Positions 18,069 through 27,929 are shown, counted from the first letter of the stretch. The stretch is DNA of 64,000 nucleotides from JAMLHH01 sp964653095 (GCA_964653095.1 CAZZEH010000020.1:1-64000), one strand, 5' to 3'. Notes: generated from the letters alone by a model not told the origin. Program-made: numbers and translations.

Positions 18069-21000
18069 CTATTTCCCTACACTTACTCTCTGCCCGGCAG
18101 ACTGGAACCTAAATTCCGGTGCATACAGACATTCACCTGTGGTCACGCCGCTGCTGTAAACTCCGGCCATATTGACAAAAACGGTGTACTCAAAAACATA
18201 GGTTCCTTTATTGACTCTGTCCATATACCAGTGCGTAGCAGCATCTCCGGTCACTTCATAATATCCCAAGCCTCCCTGATATTTGTAACGGGACAATACA
18301 CTCACCGGCTCAAAACCTGCACCTCGTGTATCCTGCAAATGGAAAAACTCTACATCCCGATCAAACTTCAGCTCTAATTTCACTCTGACCTTTTCACCGA
18401 CTGTCAAAGGTGTGTTTTCGTTGATTATCTGTAACTCTTCACCTTTGGCGGTATTCACCACTCTGTAAAGGGTTCTTCTGACTTGCAGATCTTTGATGCT
18501 GGCCTGCACTTTATCGATATCTTCCCAGTACTGATAGTAAACAGAGCCCCATGACGGACCTTTGGTTTTCTTCTTAATGCTGATTTTATCAGGGGCATCT
18601 TTGATTTCCCCGGCAGTCCAGGTGGTCTTGATATAGCCGGTACCTGCAGAAGCTGTGCTCTTATCTATTTTGGTCTTGTCAAACTTTATCTTATCCTGCT
18701 TTTTGCTGCTTTTCCAATCACCTCCGGTCAGCAGTAGAGCATAACAAGCATCAGCTGTAGCATTGGGCTGTACCCATCTAGAAGTCTTTTTTTGCGTCAT
18801 CAGCCAGATTTTCAGTTCATCTGCAGTTTTGGTATCACCGTTCACTTCTTCGAAAGCCTGAATCGCCAGAGCATGAGTCTCTATGGGTGCCTGATACCAG
18901 AAGTAAGATGTACCGCCTTTCCAGTACATCCCTAATTGGTCAGACTCCACGGCAGATTGTTTGAGGGAGTAAAGGATATCTTTTGCCATTTTTTTATCAC
19001 CCATTCTGTTGAGAGTCAACGCCAGAGCTGCTTTAGCATAATTATTTTTGTCCAAAGCATATTTCTGTGCCTGCTGATAGAAATACTTTTCTGCATCGTT
19101 CAACTTTTTGCCATTGAGATGAGAAATTAGCCACAAATACTGTATCTCTATATAAGAAAGATGGTCGTGATTCAGATAATCGTTGTCATTCTTTTTGATT
19201 CGCTCAAAAGATTTTTGCGCCTCATATTCTAAATATTTCAGTGCTCTGTCTATCCAGGCATTGAGTTCTTTGTCAGATGAAATCTTAATCATACCCAAGT
19301 GCTGCGATCTGTATAATCCAAGAACGATATTTTGAGTCATATACCTGTTGGCTGGCATACCCGGATACCAGGAAAGACCTCCACTTTCATCCTGCAGCTC
19401 CTGCAGTTTTTTCAGCAAAAGTTCTTTGCCGAACTCATTCTGTGCATCGTCCAACAGTCGGAATAAAGACTGCATCTGTTCAGTTTCATTTTGCGCATCG
19501 CGCAACCACGGTGTCGCTTCCAAAGCGACAGATTTTAATTCCTGATTTTTCTCCAAAGCAGATTTTAGCGAACCTTCTTTTTTCCATGCTTCTAACAATT
19601 TCTTGCTCTCCGGGACAGACTTCAAAATATAAGCTGCCATAGTATTGGCGTAAAACCTATTGAACAGAGAAGTCGCCGAAGCATCTTTGTTTTCATTGAG
19701 ATAGGGCAGAGCCGTCAATACCTGCCATATCGGTTGAGAACTGTATTCAAAGGTCAAAGATTTAGCTTCTGCAGTTTTGCTGTCGCGAATAATCTCTTTC
19801 AGGTTGATTTCCTCTTTACCTTTTTTACGGATAAAGAAAGGATAAGATTCGGTCAGCAACATTCTGTTTTCCAATACCGGAATCATATCGCTTTCTCCGT
19901 CGGTCTGGTTTCCTGCACTTGCGGTGACTTCATAAATCAGCCCTTCGTAATCACTCGGAATATTGATTTTCCACTCTGTATGAGCGTTATTTCCGGCTGC
20001 AAGATTCACTTTCATTTCTGAACCGGACTGCAAGATTTCTTTTGTTACATCTTTATTGGTCTGTGCATCTCTGAAGGTGATATTCACTGTGGCTTCCATT
20101 GCGTTTTCGGTCAGATTGGACACGCGTGCACTCAGATATAATTCGTCTCCCATTCTGACAAAACGAGGTTTATTCATCTGTATCATCAGGTCTTTTTGAG
20201 ACACTACTTCTTCCTGAATGATGGTATGTTCCAAACCTTTTGTATGTGCTACCGCTAAAAATTTCCAAGTCGTCAGTGCGTCCGGCATGGTGAATTCAAA
20301 ACTGTAATTACCGTCCTTGTCTTTTTTTAGTTGAGGATAAAAGAAAGCTGTCTCGGCAAAGTTTTTACGCAAAGCAATATTCTGAGCAGAAAAAGCATCT
20401 TCTTCCACCATCACTTCACCCATTACTCTGTCCCCGTCAGTCACAGATTCTTCCATCGCATAATTAGCAGACTCCTCTAAGCTCTCTTTTGCTGCAGGTG
20501 CCGGCATTGCATCTGCTGCCATAATCTTTTGCAAAGCCATGCCACCAGCGGCGGATCTCATATATATCATATTGCCGCCATAACGGTAAGGAACTATATT
20601 GAATCCGAAATAGTTGAGCTGCGGATAATACAATCCGGGATAAGAATATGACTGATAAAAACCCGAACCGGTATAATTTCTGACCAGAGATGTCTTGAAG
20701 GAAATATTCGTTTTGACCACTCCCGAAAAAGAATATGTCACCGGATAAAACAATCTGAATGAATATCCGTGCGGTAGGAATTGGTCGAGCGACGCATCGT
20801 ACATGGTCGCCAAAAGTTCGGCATCTGCAAGTGTTTTATTTTTGTCGAAAATCTGTAAACTCCAAGTTTCTTTTGCGCCCGGCAACAGCTTATTTCTGAA
20901 TGTCTTCCACTGATAAGTCAGCTCACCCGGCATTTCATAAGGAATAGAAATCGTCTGACTTCCCGAAAAATCTCTGTTTTGTGCCGAGACTTCATAGTGC

Positions 21001-24000
21001 AGAATGATATTACCACGCATGGATTCTTCGATAGGTAAAGTCAGGTTTTGCGCTGCTCCTTTCAGATGTATGACGGTGTCTTTTAGGATATTATTTTTAT
21101 GAGTGAAAAATACATGCACATACGCTTCCTGCAAATCGGATGCAAAAGAAATTTCCAAAATCTCTCCCGGGTTGTAAGAGCTTTGATTAGCTGCTACTTT
21201 GATAAAGTCAGGCTTTACGGAGGGTGTCATTTTTTCTTTGACCTCAAAAGTATTTTCTAAACGTATTGTATCTCCTCTGTCCAAAATGACCGCAGTGATT
21301 TTATACATTCCGGCAGAGAGATTTTTGGGAAGAATATCCAATATGGAATCTCCTGATACCTGTATGGTTTGTGTCCATATATTTGCTCCGGCTTTCCACT
21401 CGGATATCGGCATCTCTCCCTGATAATTATCATAAGGGAACAGTTTGTTGTACTCGGCTTCTGTCATAGAAAACTGATCCGGCACTGACCAATATCTCTT
21501 CTTTTTGGGTTGGGATGGTACGGTCAGTTTTTGTATGGATATTTTAAATGAAGACTGCACGGGCTGATTCTGTAAGTTATTGGAACTTACTTTGAGCGTA
21601 GAAGCTGTATTAGGTGTCCATGCGGCATCTACCGACATTTGAGGTTGCACACCATTTTTGCCCACCCTCACCAAAGTCTGAGTGCTTCTCACTTCTCCGG
21701 TCATATCCTGCACATCAACTGATATGTCATACTGATAAGAATTGAGCTTGTTTTTATCGGCTTCTGCAATAAAATTAATCTCGTAATTGCCTTCCTCATC
21801 GGTCATGACTGTGCCTGTCGCCATGATAGTTGGCTGAGCATTATATGGTGGCCAGATTCCTCTGTAGAAATATCTCCATATCGGAAAGTATCCACTTCTT
21901 TTGATCAGATATCTCACTTCTGCTTGGGTGATTTTAGCACCGCTGTATGCGATGGCTGTACCTTTGACAGTGATAGTATCTCCCAATTGAAAATCGCCTT
22001 CCACTGGTAAAGTTTTCACTTCAAAAGTCGGACGTTTGTATTCTTCCACAGCGATGGAAGCAGAACCAAAATCAGTTTCTATTCTGAAAGAACCATTGAG
22101 TCCGCCTTCAGGGATTTTGAAAAACCCGCTGAAACTGCCAAACTCATTTGTTGTATATGTTTGAGTGCCAATATTTTGATAGTTGGCATCTAAGAATCTG
22201 ACTTGTACAGATAAATTATTCAAAGGTCTGACCGTATCTGTTTTGGACTCTATGGCTATTCCTTTGAAATAAACTTCCTGTCCCGGACGATAAATAGAGC
22301 GGTCAGTAAAAATCTGTATACTTTTTCTCCATTCCGGAGTACTTTCTTTATACTTATAATTATAAAAATACTGGTCAGAGGTCTGATAAACATTGCTGCC
22401 ATTTTTCACCTCCACAAAGTAAGTAGCACTCTGTCCCAGCGTTTTTTTGGAGAGGAATATTTCACCTTTTTCATTTGTAAACCCGGATAGTACGTTTAAA
22501 TCCGCCCGACCTAAACCCTGTCTTTTACCTACGGAAGTTTTGATATCATTCAAAGGTTTCCCGCTGGTTCTGTCCTTTACAGTAATGACAATATCGTTTT
22601 CCGTCTCTCGTAGAGAAACCGTCAAATTCGACACGTAAAAAGGTGCTATTGAAAACTTTCCGCTCTGAATATTCTTTTCCAAATCTTTAGTAAAAACTAC
22701 CAATGCATACTGCCCAAACGGCAGTTCTTTCATAGTAAATTCTATACTATGACTTTTTAAATCTTGAGAAGACGGCAGTTTGAAAGTCCCGGTACGAACC
22801 GTTTTCTGTTTGCCGATTGCTGACCAAACCTCGTCAATTTTATACGGAAGATCTTTATTGAATGCATCACTCCATTCTATGATTTTAAAAGAGGCTTCCG
22901 ATATATTTTTATAAGAAACCTGTGTTTTAAAAGGTGCTTTGGAAGGCACTGCTTCTTCCAGATTCACACTGAGTTCCTGACGGCGCAGCGAAGTCAAAAG
23001 ATTTTGCATCAGCTCCGCTCCATAGGTATCGGGATATTGTTTTATCAATTTCTCTGCTTCGGATACCAACTGTACCGGAGTCTTTCCAAACTCGTCGGAC
23101 TGATTATTCCACAGCAATATCTTTCTGGCTTCAAAGAGTGATTTGGAATTTTTGGTAGAGTAATACGCAGCTGCTTTTTCCAATGCAGTTTCATACAGCT
23201 CGGCTTTCTTTTCACCGACATATCTGTCATATACAAAACTCAATCTATAGTCATCGATAAAGGCGGACAACTCCGAATTCTCATCATTGTCATGGAGAGC
23301 TTGCCACTGCTGTATATACTTTAAAGCTCTAAACAGATAAGCATTTTCATCTTTGGCTTTTAGTTTTAATTCTGTGAACTTTGGCGCTTCTGAAAAATAT
23401 TCCGGCAGATTGATTTCAAATTGACCTGCCGCATCTGTCAGTCGAATTTGCTCCGAATTATAATAGCGAACTGCTTCATAATAAATAATGTCCTGCAAAG
23501 AACCGAAGTTGACCTGATAAGGATTCTTTTTATCTAAAACCAAAATATTGGTGTAGCGATCCAAAGGATAGTTTTTCAGTGCCTCGCCCTGCGATAAGGC
23601 ATCCTGATACAAAGCATCTATTTGATTTTTGAATTGGCGAGCATCCCACAATGTGAAATCATCTGCCAATTCCTGAGAATAAGTTCGGTCTATGATTTTG
23701 TACTGATTGCCGGTATAGTAGGATTGATATGCACGTGCCAAGAGAGTTTGCAAGAGCACTTTTTCATCAGCTGAAGTGGCTTCCTCAATTTGAGTTTTCA
23801 AATCATCGACGATAAGATCTTCGCTATTCTCTTCGACGACACTTTTGTTTTTATAGATATGTATCAGCGCTTTAAACTTCTGCTCGGTATTTTTATCTTT
23901 TACCGAATTGTTAAAGATTTTCTGAGCGAGTGCTAAAGCATCTTTATAGCTTCCTTTATTTTCCAAAGTTTGGTATTCCTTCCACATCTTATCGTATTGA

Positions 24001-24080
24001 GAGTTGTCAGCATATAGATTTTGCATACCCGACAAGGCAAGGAAAACCAACAGACCTAATGATTTTATATAATTGGGCAT
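18069..24080 (-). CDS. Alpha-2-macroglobulin family protein without thioester
   Basis: 2003 residues with a signal peptide (YIKSLGLLVFLALSGMQNLYA). The layout is the Bacteroidota large A2M form: an N-terminal helical region (about 25-380), macroglobulin domains including the MG2 signature (IQIFTDRSIYRPGQEVYFKGIAIE, about 590-615), the A2M domain (FFYPQLKKDKDGNYSFEFTMPDALTTWKFLAVAHTKG, about 1250-1290), an alpha-alpha toroid, and a C-terminal receptor-like domain. Bacterial A2Ms trap proteases in the periplasm. The region where CxEQ normally sits reads DASATSLFNRFYAN (near residue 1465), so the reactive thioester Cys and Gln are absent and trapping must be non-covalent if it occurs. It is divergent from a DUF6498-like gene. 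No penicillin-binding protein 1C gene, its partner in proteobacteria, is adjacent. Confidence 0.93.
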   Translation of the reverse strand: MPNYIKSLGLLVFLALSGMQNLYADNSQYDKMWKEYQTLENKGSYKDALALAQKIFNNSVKDKNTEQKFKALIHIYKNKSVVEENSEDLIVDDLKTQIEEATSADEKVLLQTLLARAYQSYYTGNQYKIIDRTYSQELADDFTLWDARQFKNQIDALYQDALSQGEALKNYPLDRYTNILVLDKKNPYQVNFGSLQDIIYYEAVRYYNSEQIRLTDAAGQFEINLPEYFSEAPKFTELKLKAKDENAYLFRALKYIQQWQALHDNDENSELSAFIDDYRLSFVYDRYVGEKKAELYETALEKAAAYYSTKNSKSLFEARKILLWNNQSDEFGKTPVQLVSEAEKLIKQYPDTYGAELMQNLLTSLRRQELSVNLEEAVPSKAPFKTQVSYKNISEASFKIIEWSDAFNKDLPYKIDEVWSAIGKQKTVRTGTFKLPSSQDLKSHSIEFTMKELPFGQYALVVFTKDLEKNIQSGKFSIAPFYVSNLTVSLRETENDIVITVKDRTSGKPLNDIKTSVGKRQGLGRADLNVLSGFTNEKGEIFLSKKTLGQSATYFVEVKNGSNVYQTSDQYFYNYKYKESTPEWRKSIQIFTDRSIYRPGQEVYFKGIAIESKTDTVRPLNNLSVQVRFLDANYQNIGTQTYTTNEFGSFSGFFKIPEGGLNGSFRIETDFGSASIAVEEYKRPTFEVKTLPVEGDFQLGDTITVKGTAIAYSGAKITQAEVRYLIKRSGYFPIWRYFYRGIWPPYNAQPTIMATGTVMTDEEGNYEINFIAEADKNKLNSYQYDISVDVQDMTGEVRSTQTLVRVGKNGVQPQMSVDAAWTPNTASTLKVSSNNLQNQPVQSSFKISIQKLTVPSQPKKKRYWSVPDQFSMTEAEYNKLFPYDNYQGEMPISEWKAGANIWTQTIQVSGDSILDILPKNLSAGMYKITAVILDRGDTIRLENTFEVKEKMTPSVKPDFIKVAANQSSYNPGEILEISFASDLQEAYVHVFFTHKNNILKDTVIHLKGAAQNLTLPIEESMRGNIILHYEVSAQNRDFSGSQTISIPYEMPGELTYQWKTFRNKLLPGAKETWSLQIFDKNKTLADAELLATMYDASLDQFLPHGYSFRLFYPVTYSFSGVVKTNISFKTSLVRNYTGSGFYQSYSYPGLYYPQLNYFGFNIVPYRYGGNMIYMRSAAGGMALQKIMAADAMPAPAAKESLEESANYAMEESVTDGDRVMGEVMVEEDAFSAQNIALRKNFAETAFFYPQLKKDKDGNYSFEFTMPDALTTWKFLAVAHTKGLEHTIIQEEVVSQKDLMIQMNKPRFVRMGDELYLSARVSNLTENAMEATVNITFRDAQTNKDVTKEILQSGSEMKVNLAAGNNAHTEWKINIPSDYEGLIYEVTASAGNQTDGESDMIPVLENRMLLTESYPFFIRKKGKEEINLKEIIRDSKTAEAKSLTFEYSSQPIWQVLTALPYLNENKDASATSLFNRFYANTMAAYILKSVPESKKLLEAWKKEGSLKSALEKNQELKSVALEATPWLRDAQNETEQMQSLFRLLDDAQNEFGKELLLKKLQELQDESGGLSWYPGMPANRYMTQNIVLGLYRSQHLGMIKISSDKELNAWIDRALKYLEYEAQKSFERIKKNDNDYLNHDHLSYIEIQYLWLISHLNGKKLNDAEKYFYQQAQKYALDKNNYAKAALALTLNRMGDKKMAKDILYSLKQSAVESDQLGMYWKGGTSYFWYQAPIETHALAIQAFEEVNGDTKTADELKIWLMTQKKTSRWVQPNATADACYALLLTGGDWKSSKKQDKIKFDKTKIDKSTASAGTGYIKTTWTAGEIKDAPDKISIKKKTKGPSWGSVYYQYWEDIDKVQASIKDLQVRRTLYRVVNTAKGEELQIINENTPLTVGEKVRVKLELKFDRDVEFFHLQDTRGAGFEPVSVLSRYKYQGGLGYYEVTGDAATHWYMDRVNKGTYVFEYTVFVNMAGVYSSGVTTGECLYAPEFRFQSAGQRVSVGK

Positions 24081-24286
24081 AATATTTATTTCAATTTAGA
24101 TATAGTCCCTAAAAAAGTGCCAAAAGAGGTTTTTATTGCGTAGCAGCATTCTGAACTGCCTTTTCTAAGTTAATTTAACAAAAATAACAGCAATTATCCT
24201 GAGTTGTTGCAGAAGATTTGGGATTTCAGATTCATGAAAATTGGAATATTCAAAATTTTGCTGAAATACATATCTTTAACAATACT

Positions 24287-25054
24287 ATGAAAAGTACCTC
24301 CACTATCAAATTGAAAGACGTCCTAAAAGTCGCACTAAAACCTACTTGGGAGAATTTCGGAATCTGGCTGAGCAGTATCATTTTGCTGACAGGAGTTTTC
24401 TTTTTAGGCTGGGATACCAAAGTGATAGTTTTGGCTTATGCATTGGAGACCATTGTCATCGGTGTCATCCATGTTTTCAAGATGATTGCTGCTGCTTTTA
24501 GCGCAAAAGATCCGGGCTGGGAAGAGTTGAATAAGTATTCTGCTGTTTTTCTGGTTGTATTTTTCTGTTTTCACTACTTCATTTTTGTTACCATACAGAC
24601 CGGTTTTATACTTAGTTTTTTCAACTACAATTTTTCATTTTTCGGAAACAGTCTTTGGGAATCTCTTTCAACCCTGTTTGCTGCCACTGAGATGAAAGGA
24701 GCTTTTTTGACTATCATTCTCAACAATGTTTATGATGCTGTCCGAAACTATTTCCTGCCCCGTAAATATAAAAATGTCGATATGTCCTGGCTGATGTTCC
24801 AGCCTTATGTTCGCGTATTTGTACAGCAGTTTGTTGTGATTTTTGGCGGTGGAACTTTACTGATTACCAAAGCAGTTTCAGCTCTGGCTTCCATACTGAT
24901 TGTTATCCGTGCCTGGGTAGATTTGGTCGGCGTGGCTATCACAACTAATTCTGATTTGAGAAAGAGACTCTTAGATAGAATCACCAAGGATGAGGACAAT
25001 CCCGAGAAAAAGAAGAAGCTGAGAGAGATGTTGGAAGATATGATGGAGGGGTGA
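24287..25054 (+). CDS. DUF6498-like multi-spanning membrane protein
   Basis: 255 residues. After a short cytoplasmic N terminus come about five to six membrane spans (FGIWLSSIILLTGVFFLGW, VIVLAYALETIVIGVIHVF, YSAVFLVVFFCFHYFIFVTIQTGF, and two near 165-230), then a charged C-terminal tail (KDEDNPEKKKKLREMLEDMMEG). The ALETIVIGVIHVFKM segment resembles the DUF6498 family, whose function is not known. The frame is open from 24218, but ATG at 24287 fits better. Divergent from the alpha-2-macroglobulin gene. Confidence 0.75.
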   Translation: MKSTSTIKLKDVLKVALKPTWENFGIWLSSIILLTGVFFLGWDTKVIVLAYALETIVIGVIHVFKMIAAAFSAKDPGWEELNKYSAVFLVVFFCFHYFIFVTIQTGFILSFFNYNFSFFGNSLWESLSTLFAATEMKGAFLTIILNNVYDAVRNYFLPRKYKNVDMSWLMFQPYVRVFVQQFVVIFGGGTLLITKAVSALASILIVIRAWVDLVGVAITTNSDLRKRLLDRITKDEDNPEKKKKLREMLEDMMEG

Positions 25055-25415
25055 TTTTTACGTTGGGTTTTCATATCCGCCGCCACGGACTCAATCAATA
25101 GTTATAATGCCCTTTCGGCTTGGCTCTGCAATCATCACTCATATTACGCTCACTGACTTCAAAGCCATCGGTGGCCGAAGTCAAGATGAGCGGTTCGGCT
25201 GACGCTCACCGCCCACAGACTCGTCCGACCATCAAGCGGAGTCGTCCGGTCATCGAGCGTCAGTCGAAATGAGCGGTTCGACTAACGCTCACCGCCCACA
25301 AACTCGTACGCCCATCAGGCAAAGTCGTCCGGTCATCGAGCGGAGCCGAGATAACATTGTTTTATGGAATCTTTAAAGTTTATGTGTCTTATAGATAAAT
25401 AAATGTTCGATACCC
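25055..25415. other. Repeat-rich intergenic region upstream of the GIY-YIG gene
   Basis: This region is clearly GC-richer than its surroundings and holds no gene. It carries two 83-base tandem units at 25188-25353 and related degenerate sequence from about 25080. Confidence 0.7.
25188..25353. repeat. Two tandem 83-base REP-like units
   Basis: Units at 25188-25270 and 25271-25353. Each begins with a hairpin, TGAGCG/CGCTCA (starting one base before the unit), enclosing TTCGGCTGA or TTCGACTAA, and each contains GGTCATCGAGCG near its end. An inverted core copy (GAGCGTCAGTCGAA) lies at 25255-25268. Confidence 0.85.
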
Positions 25416-25724
25416 ATGAAAGGATATACATACATACTCCTCTGCAGTGATGGAAGTTTGTACACAGGCAGCACAAAAAATCTTGATTTGCGTTTGAAGC
25501 AACATCAAAACGGGGCAGGAGCGAATTATACATCCAAAAGACTTCCGGTAGAACTGGTTTATTACGAAGAATTTCAGCGAATCGATAAAGCTTTTTATAG
25601 AGAAAAACAAATTCAAGGTTGGTCAAAGAAGAAGAAACAGGCGCTGATAGAAAGTGCTTACAGTAAATTGAGAGAATTGGCTGAATGTAAAAATGAAACA
25701 AGTTCTAAAAACTATAAGAAATAA
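25416..25724 (+). CDS. GIY-YIG single-domain nuclease
   Basis: 102 residues consisting of one GIY-YIG catalytic domain (UPF0213/URI type). Conserved positions seen are YIL at 6-8, YTG at 16-18, Arg26, His30, and the catalytic Glu63 in FYREKQIQGW. The tail ECKNETSSKNY is typical of a Bacteroidota subfamily. These domains cut DNA with a metal ion; the role of the stand-alone short forms is not established. The gene is enclosed by the same repeat family on both sides (25188-25353 and 25748-26045), reminiscent of RAYT transposases beside REP elements. No clear ribosome-binding site is seen before the ATG. Confidence 0.92.
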   Translation: MKGYTYILLCSDGSLYTGSTKNLDLRLKQHQNGAGANYTSKRLPVELVYYEEFQRIDKAFYREKQIQGWSKKKKQALIESAYSKLRELAECKNETSSKNYKK

Positions 25725-25747
25725 TTTGAGATTTTTTGCTGGGTTCC

Positions 25748-25871
25748 TTCGGCTAACGCTCAGGGACCACCATTGACTAACGTTCAGTGATTATCTATTG
25801 GCTAACGCTCAGATACCATCTGTTGACTATCGTTCGAGAACCATCTGTTGAATCTTCCTTCAAGTCTGTCA
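25748..25871 (+). repeat. Tandem 25-base repeats, about five units
   Basis: Units start at 25748, 25773, 25798, 25823 and 25848 (the last is 24 bases and degenerate). The consensus is about TTGRCTAACGYTCAG followed by NNACCATCTG. The 15-base core TTCGGCTAACGCTCA matches the core of the 83-base units upstream of the GIY-YIG gene. Confidence 0.85.
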
Positions 25872-26144
25872 TTGACTTTTTCGGTGGCTGAGCGTCAGTC
25901 GAAGCCACACTATTTAAATTTATTTTTTGATGTGTCGGTTTGCCATATAATAATCGGATCATCGAGTGCCATCGAGCAAAGTCGCTCGGTCATCTCGACT
26001 CCGCTCGATGACCGGGTTTGCATATGTTCACCGCCCACAGACTCGAAATCTCATACCAAAATTGATTCGTTAATTAGTAGATTTGATATTTATAGTCTTG
26101 TCTTTAATTTCAGGGCGTGAACTCGAATTTAAGAAGAATTAGAA
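25872..26144. other. Repeat-bearing region downstream of the GIY-YIG gene
   Basis: Contains an inverted core copy TGAGCGTCAGTCGAA at 25889-25903 inside a GTGGCT/AGCCAC hairpin, a second hairpin at 25987-26014, and an 18-base match at 26028-26045 to 25206-25223. No gene is seen. Confidence 0.75.
25987..26014. repeat. REP-like hairpin
   Basis: An 8-base stem CGGTCATC/GATGACCG with a 12-base loop. It is related to the GGTCATCGAG element in the 83-base units on the other side of the GIY-YIG gene. Confidence 0.75.
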
Positions 26145-26771
26145 ATGAAAATTGTAACTATATCAGACACTCACGGAAATCATGCGGCTCTGACACTGCC
26201 GGAGGGCGATGTACTGATACATGCCGGGGACATCAGCAGAAGAGGCAGAAGAGAAGAAGTGGAAGATTTTTTGCAGTGGTTTTCCCAGTTGGATTTTCAG
26301 CATAAAATTTTTATTGCGGGTAATCACGATTTTTTCTTTGAAAAACGTTCGGCTAAAGAGATTAACTCCATAATTCCCGATAACGTAATCTATCTGAATG
26401 ACAGTGGTATTGAAATAAACGGAATAAATTTTTGGGGTTCACCTATTACACCCTGGTTTTTTGCCTGGGCTTTTAACCGAAGAAGAGGAAAGAAAATTCA
26501 GGCTCATTGGAATAAAATACCCAATAGGACTAATGTACTGATTACACACGGACCTCCGGAAGGAGTGCTGGACAGAACAAAATTCGGGAACAAAGCCGGA
26601 TGCAAAGACTTACTTCTGAAAGTGCAGGAAATCAAACCTCAATACCATATTTTCGGACATATACATGAAGGTTATGGTCAAAAGACTATTGGCGAAACGA
26701 CTTTTATAAACGCCAGCGTGATGGATGTAAGCTATAATATGATAAACGCTCCGGTCATTCTGACTTTATAA
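26145..26771 (+). CDS. Metallophosphoesterase (calcineurin-like)
   Basis: 208 residues with the full set of binuclear-metal motifs: ISDTHGNH at the N terminus, HAGDIS, AGNHD, ITHGPPEG and FGHIHEGYG. This pattern fits the MPPED/UPF0046-like group of calcineurin-fold phosphoesterases, which hydrolyse phosphodiesters or phosphomonoesters with two metal ions. The substrate cannot be told. It is cytoplasmic, with no signal peptide. It lies between the repeat nest and the Bat operon. Confidence 0.92.
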   Translation: MKIVTISDTHGNHAALTLPEGDVLIHAGDISRRGRREEVEDFLQWFSQLDFQHKIFIAGNHDFFFEKRSAKEINSIIPDNVIYLNDSGIEINGINFWGSPITPWFFAWAFNRRRGKKIQAHWNKIPNRTNVLITHGPPEGVLDRTKFGNKAGCKDLLLKVQEIKPQYHIFGHIHEGYGQKTIGETTFINASVMDVSYNMINAPVILTL

Positions 26772-26921
26772 AATCTCATACTTATTACTGGCAAATAAAT
26801 TCTGTCGCCTTTCATGCCCTGAAAAGGTTCTAACATATTTTAACCCGACCTGAATTTTAAGTGTAAGGGTAATCCGTATTTTAGCCACAGATAATCTTCT
26901 TTTGTTTTAAGTAAATCGGGT

Positions 26922-27929
26922 ATGAATACAAATCAATTGGAAGCTGCAGAACTTGCTGACTTACAGCAAAGAGTGCAAACTCAAAGCATTTTCGTCGAAA
27001 CTCTGAGAAATGAATTGTCCAAATCTATTATCGGTCAAAAGCACATGTTGGACAGATTACTTTTGGCATTGCTGACCAACGGTCATATCCTGCTTGAGGG
27101 AGTGCCCGGACTGGCTAAGACTCTGGCTATCAAATCGCTTGCAGAAGCCGTTTCAGTGAAATTCAGCAGAATACAATTTACACCTGATTTGCTGCCCGCA
27201 GATATTGTCGGCACGATGATTTTCCAGCAGCACAAAGGTACTTTTGAAGTCAAAAAGGGTCCAATCTTCTCAAATTTTGTATTGGCTGACGAAATCAACC
27301 GGGCTCCTGCCAAAGTCCAGTCTGCCTTGTTACAGGCCATGCAGGAAAGAATAGTCACTATCGGAGAAACCACTTTCTCGCTGCCCGAACCTTTTTTGGT
27401 CATGGCCACACAAAATCCGATTGAGCAGGAAGGCACTTATCCGCTGCCCGAAGCTCAGGTGGACAGATTTATGCTGAAAGTGAATATCGACTATCCTGAA
27501 TACGAGGAAGAAAGGCTGATTATGCGAATGAATACCACGGAAGACGTACCCGAAATAAAACCCTGTGTGAACAGTGAAGAAATTCTAACAGCAAGAAATC
27601 TGGTTCGGAGTATTTATATGGATGAAAAAATAGAACGCTATATTTTAGACCTTGTTTTTGCAACCCGCCAACCCGAACCGTACAGACTTTCGGAACTTCG
27701 CCCCTATATTTCATACGGTGTTTCACCAAGAGCATCTATCGGTCTGGCTCTGGCAGCAAGAGCGTATGCCTTTTTGCAGCATAGAGCGTATGTCATCCCG
27801 GAAGATATCAAAGCGGTGGCTCCGGATGTACTCAGACACCGAATCGGGCTGACATTTGAAGCCGAAGCCGAAGAGATTAATTCCGGACAAATCATTGATA
27901 AAATTATTCAACGAATAGATGTTCCGTAA
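26922..27929 (+). CDS. MoxR-family AAA+ ATPase (Bat operon)
   Basis: 335 residues. Walker A is GVPGLAKT at 60-67, Walker B is FVLADEINRAP at 119-129, and the sensor region MATQNPIEQEGTYPLPEAQVDRF is intact. MoxR ATPases act as chaperones that help assemble complexes containing von Willebrand A (VWA) domain proteins. It is the first gene of a seven-gene operon, and its stop overlaps the start of the DUF58 gene (TAATG), indicating coupled translation. Confidence 0.95.
   Translation: MNTNQLEAAELADLQQRVQTQSIFVETLRNELSKSIIGQKHMLDRLLLALLTNGHILLEGVPGLAKTLAIKSLAEAVSVKFSRIQFTPDLLPADIVGTMIFQQHKGTFEVKKGPIFSNFVLADEINRAPAKVQSALLQAMQERIVTIGETTFSLPEPFLVMATQNPIEQEGTYPLPEAQVDRFMLKVNIDYPEYEEERLIMRMNTTEDVPEIKPCVNSEEILTARNLVRSIYMDEKIERYILDLVFATRQPEPYRLSELRPYISYGVSPRASIGLALAARAYAFLQHRAYVIPEDIKAVAPDVLRHRIGLTFEAEAEEINSGQIIDKIIQRIDVP

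Noticed and set aside
25333..25701. 122-codon minus-strand open frame
   Set aside because: It lies antisense to the GIY-YIG gene, which has full catalytic motifs.
25748..25871. CRISPR-like array of 25-base units
   Set aside because: The units are contiguous with no spacers, and they degrade at one end; this is a tandem repeat.
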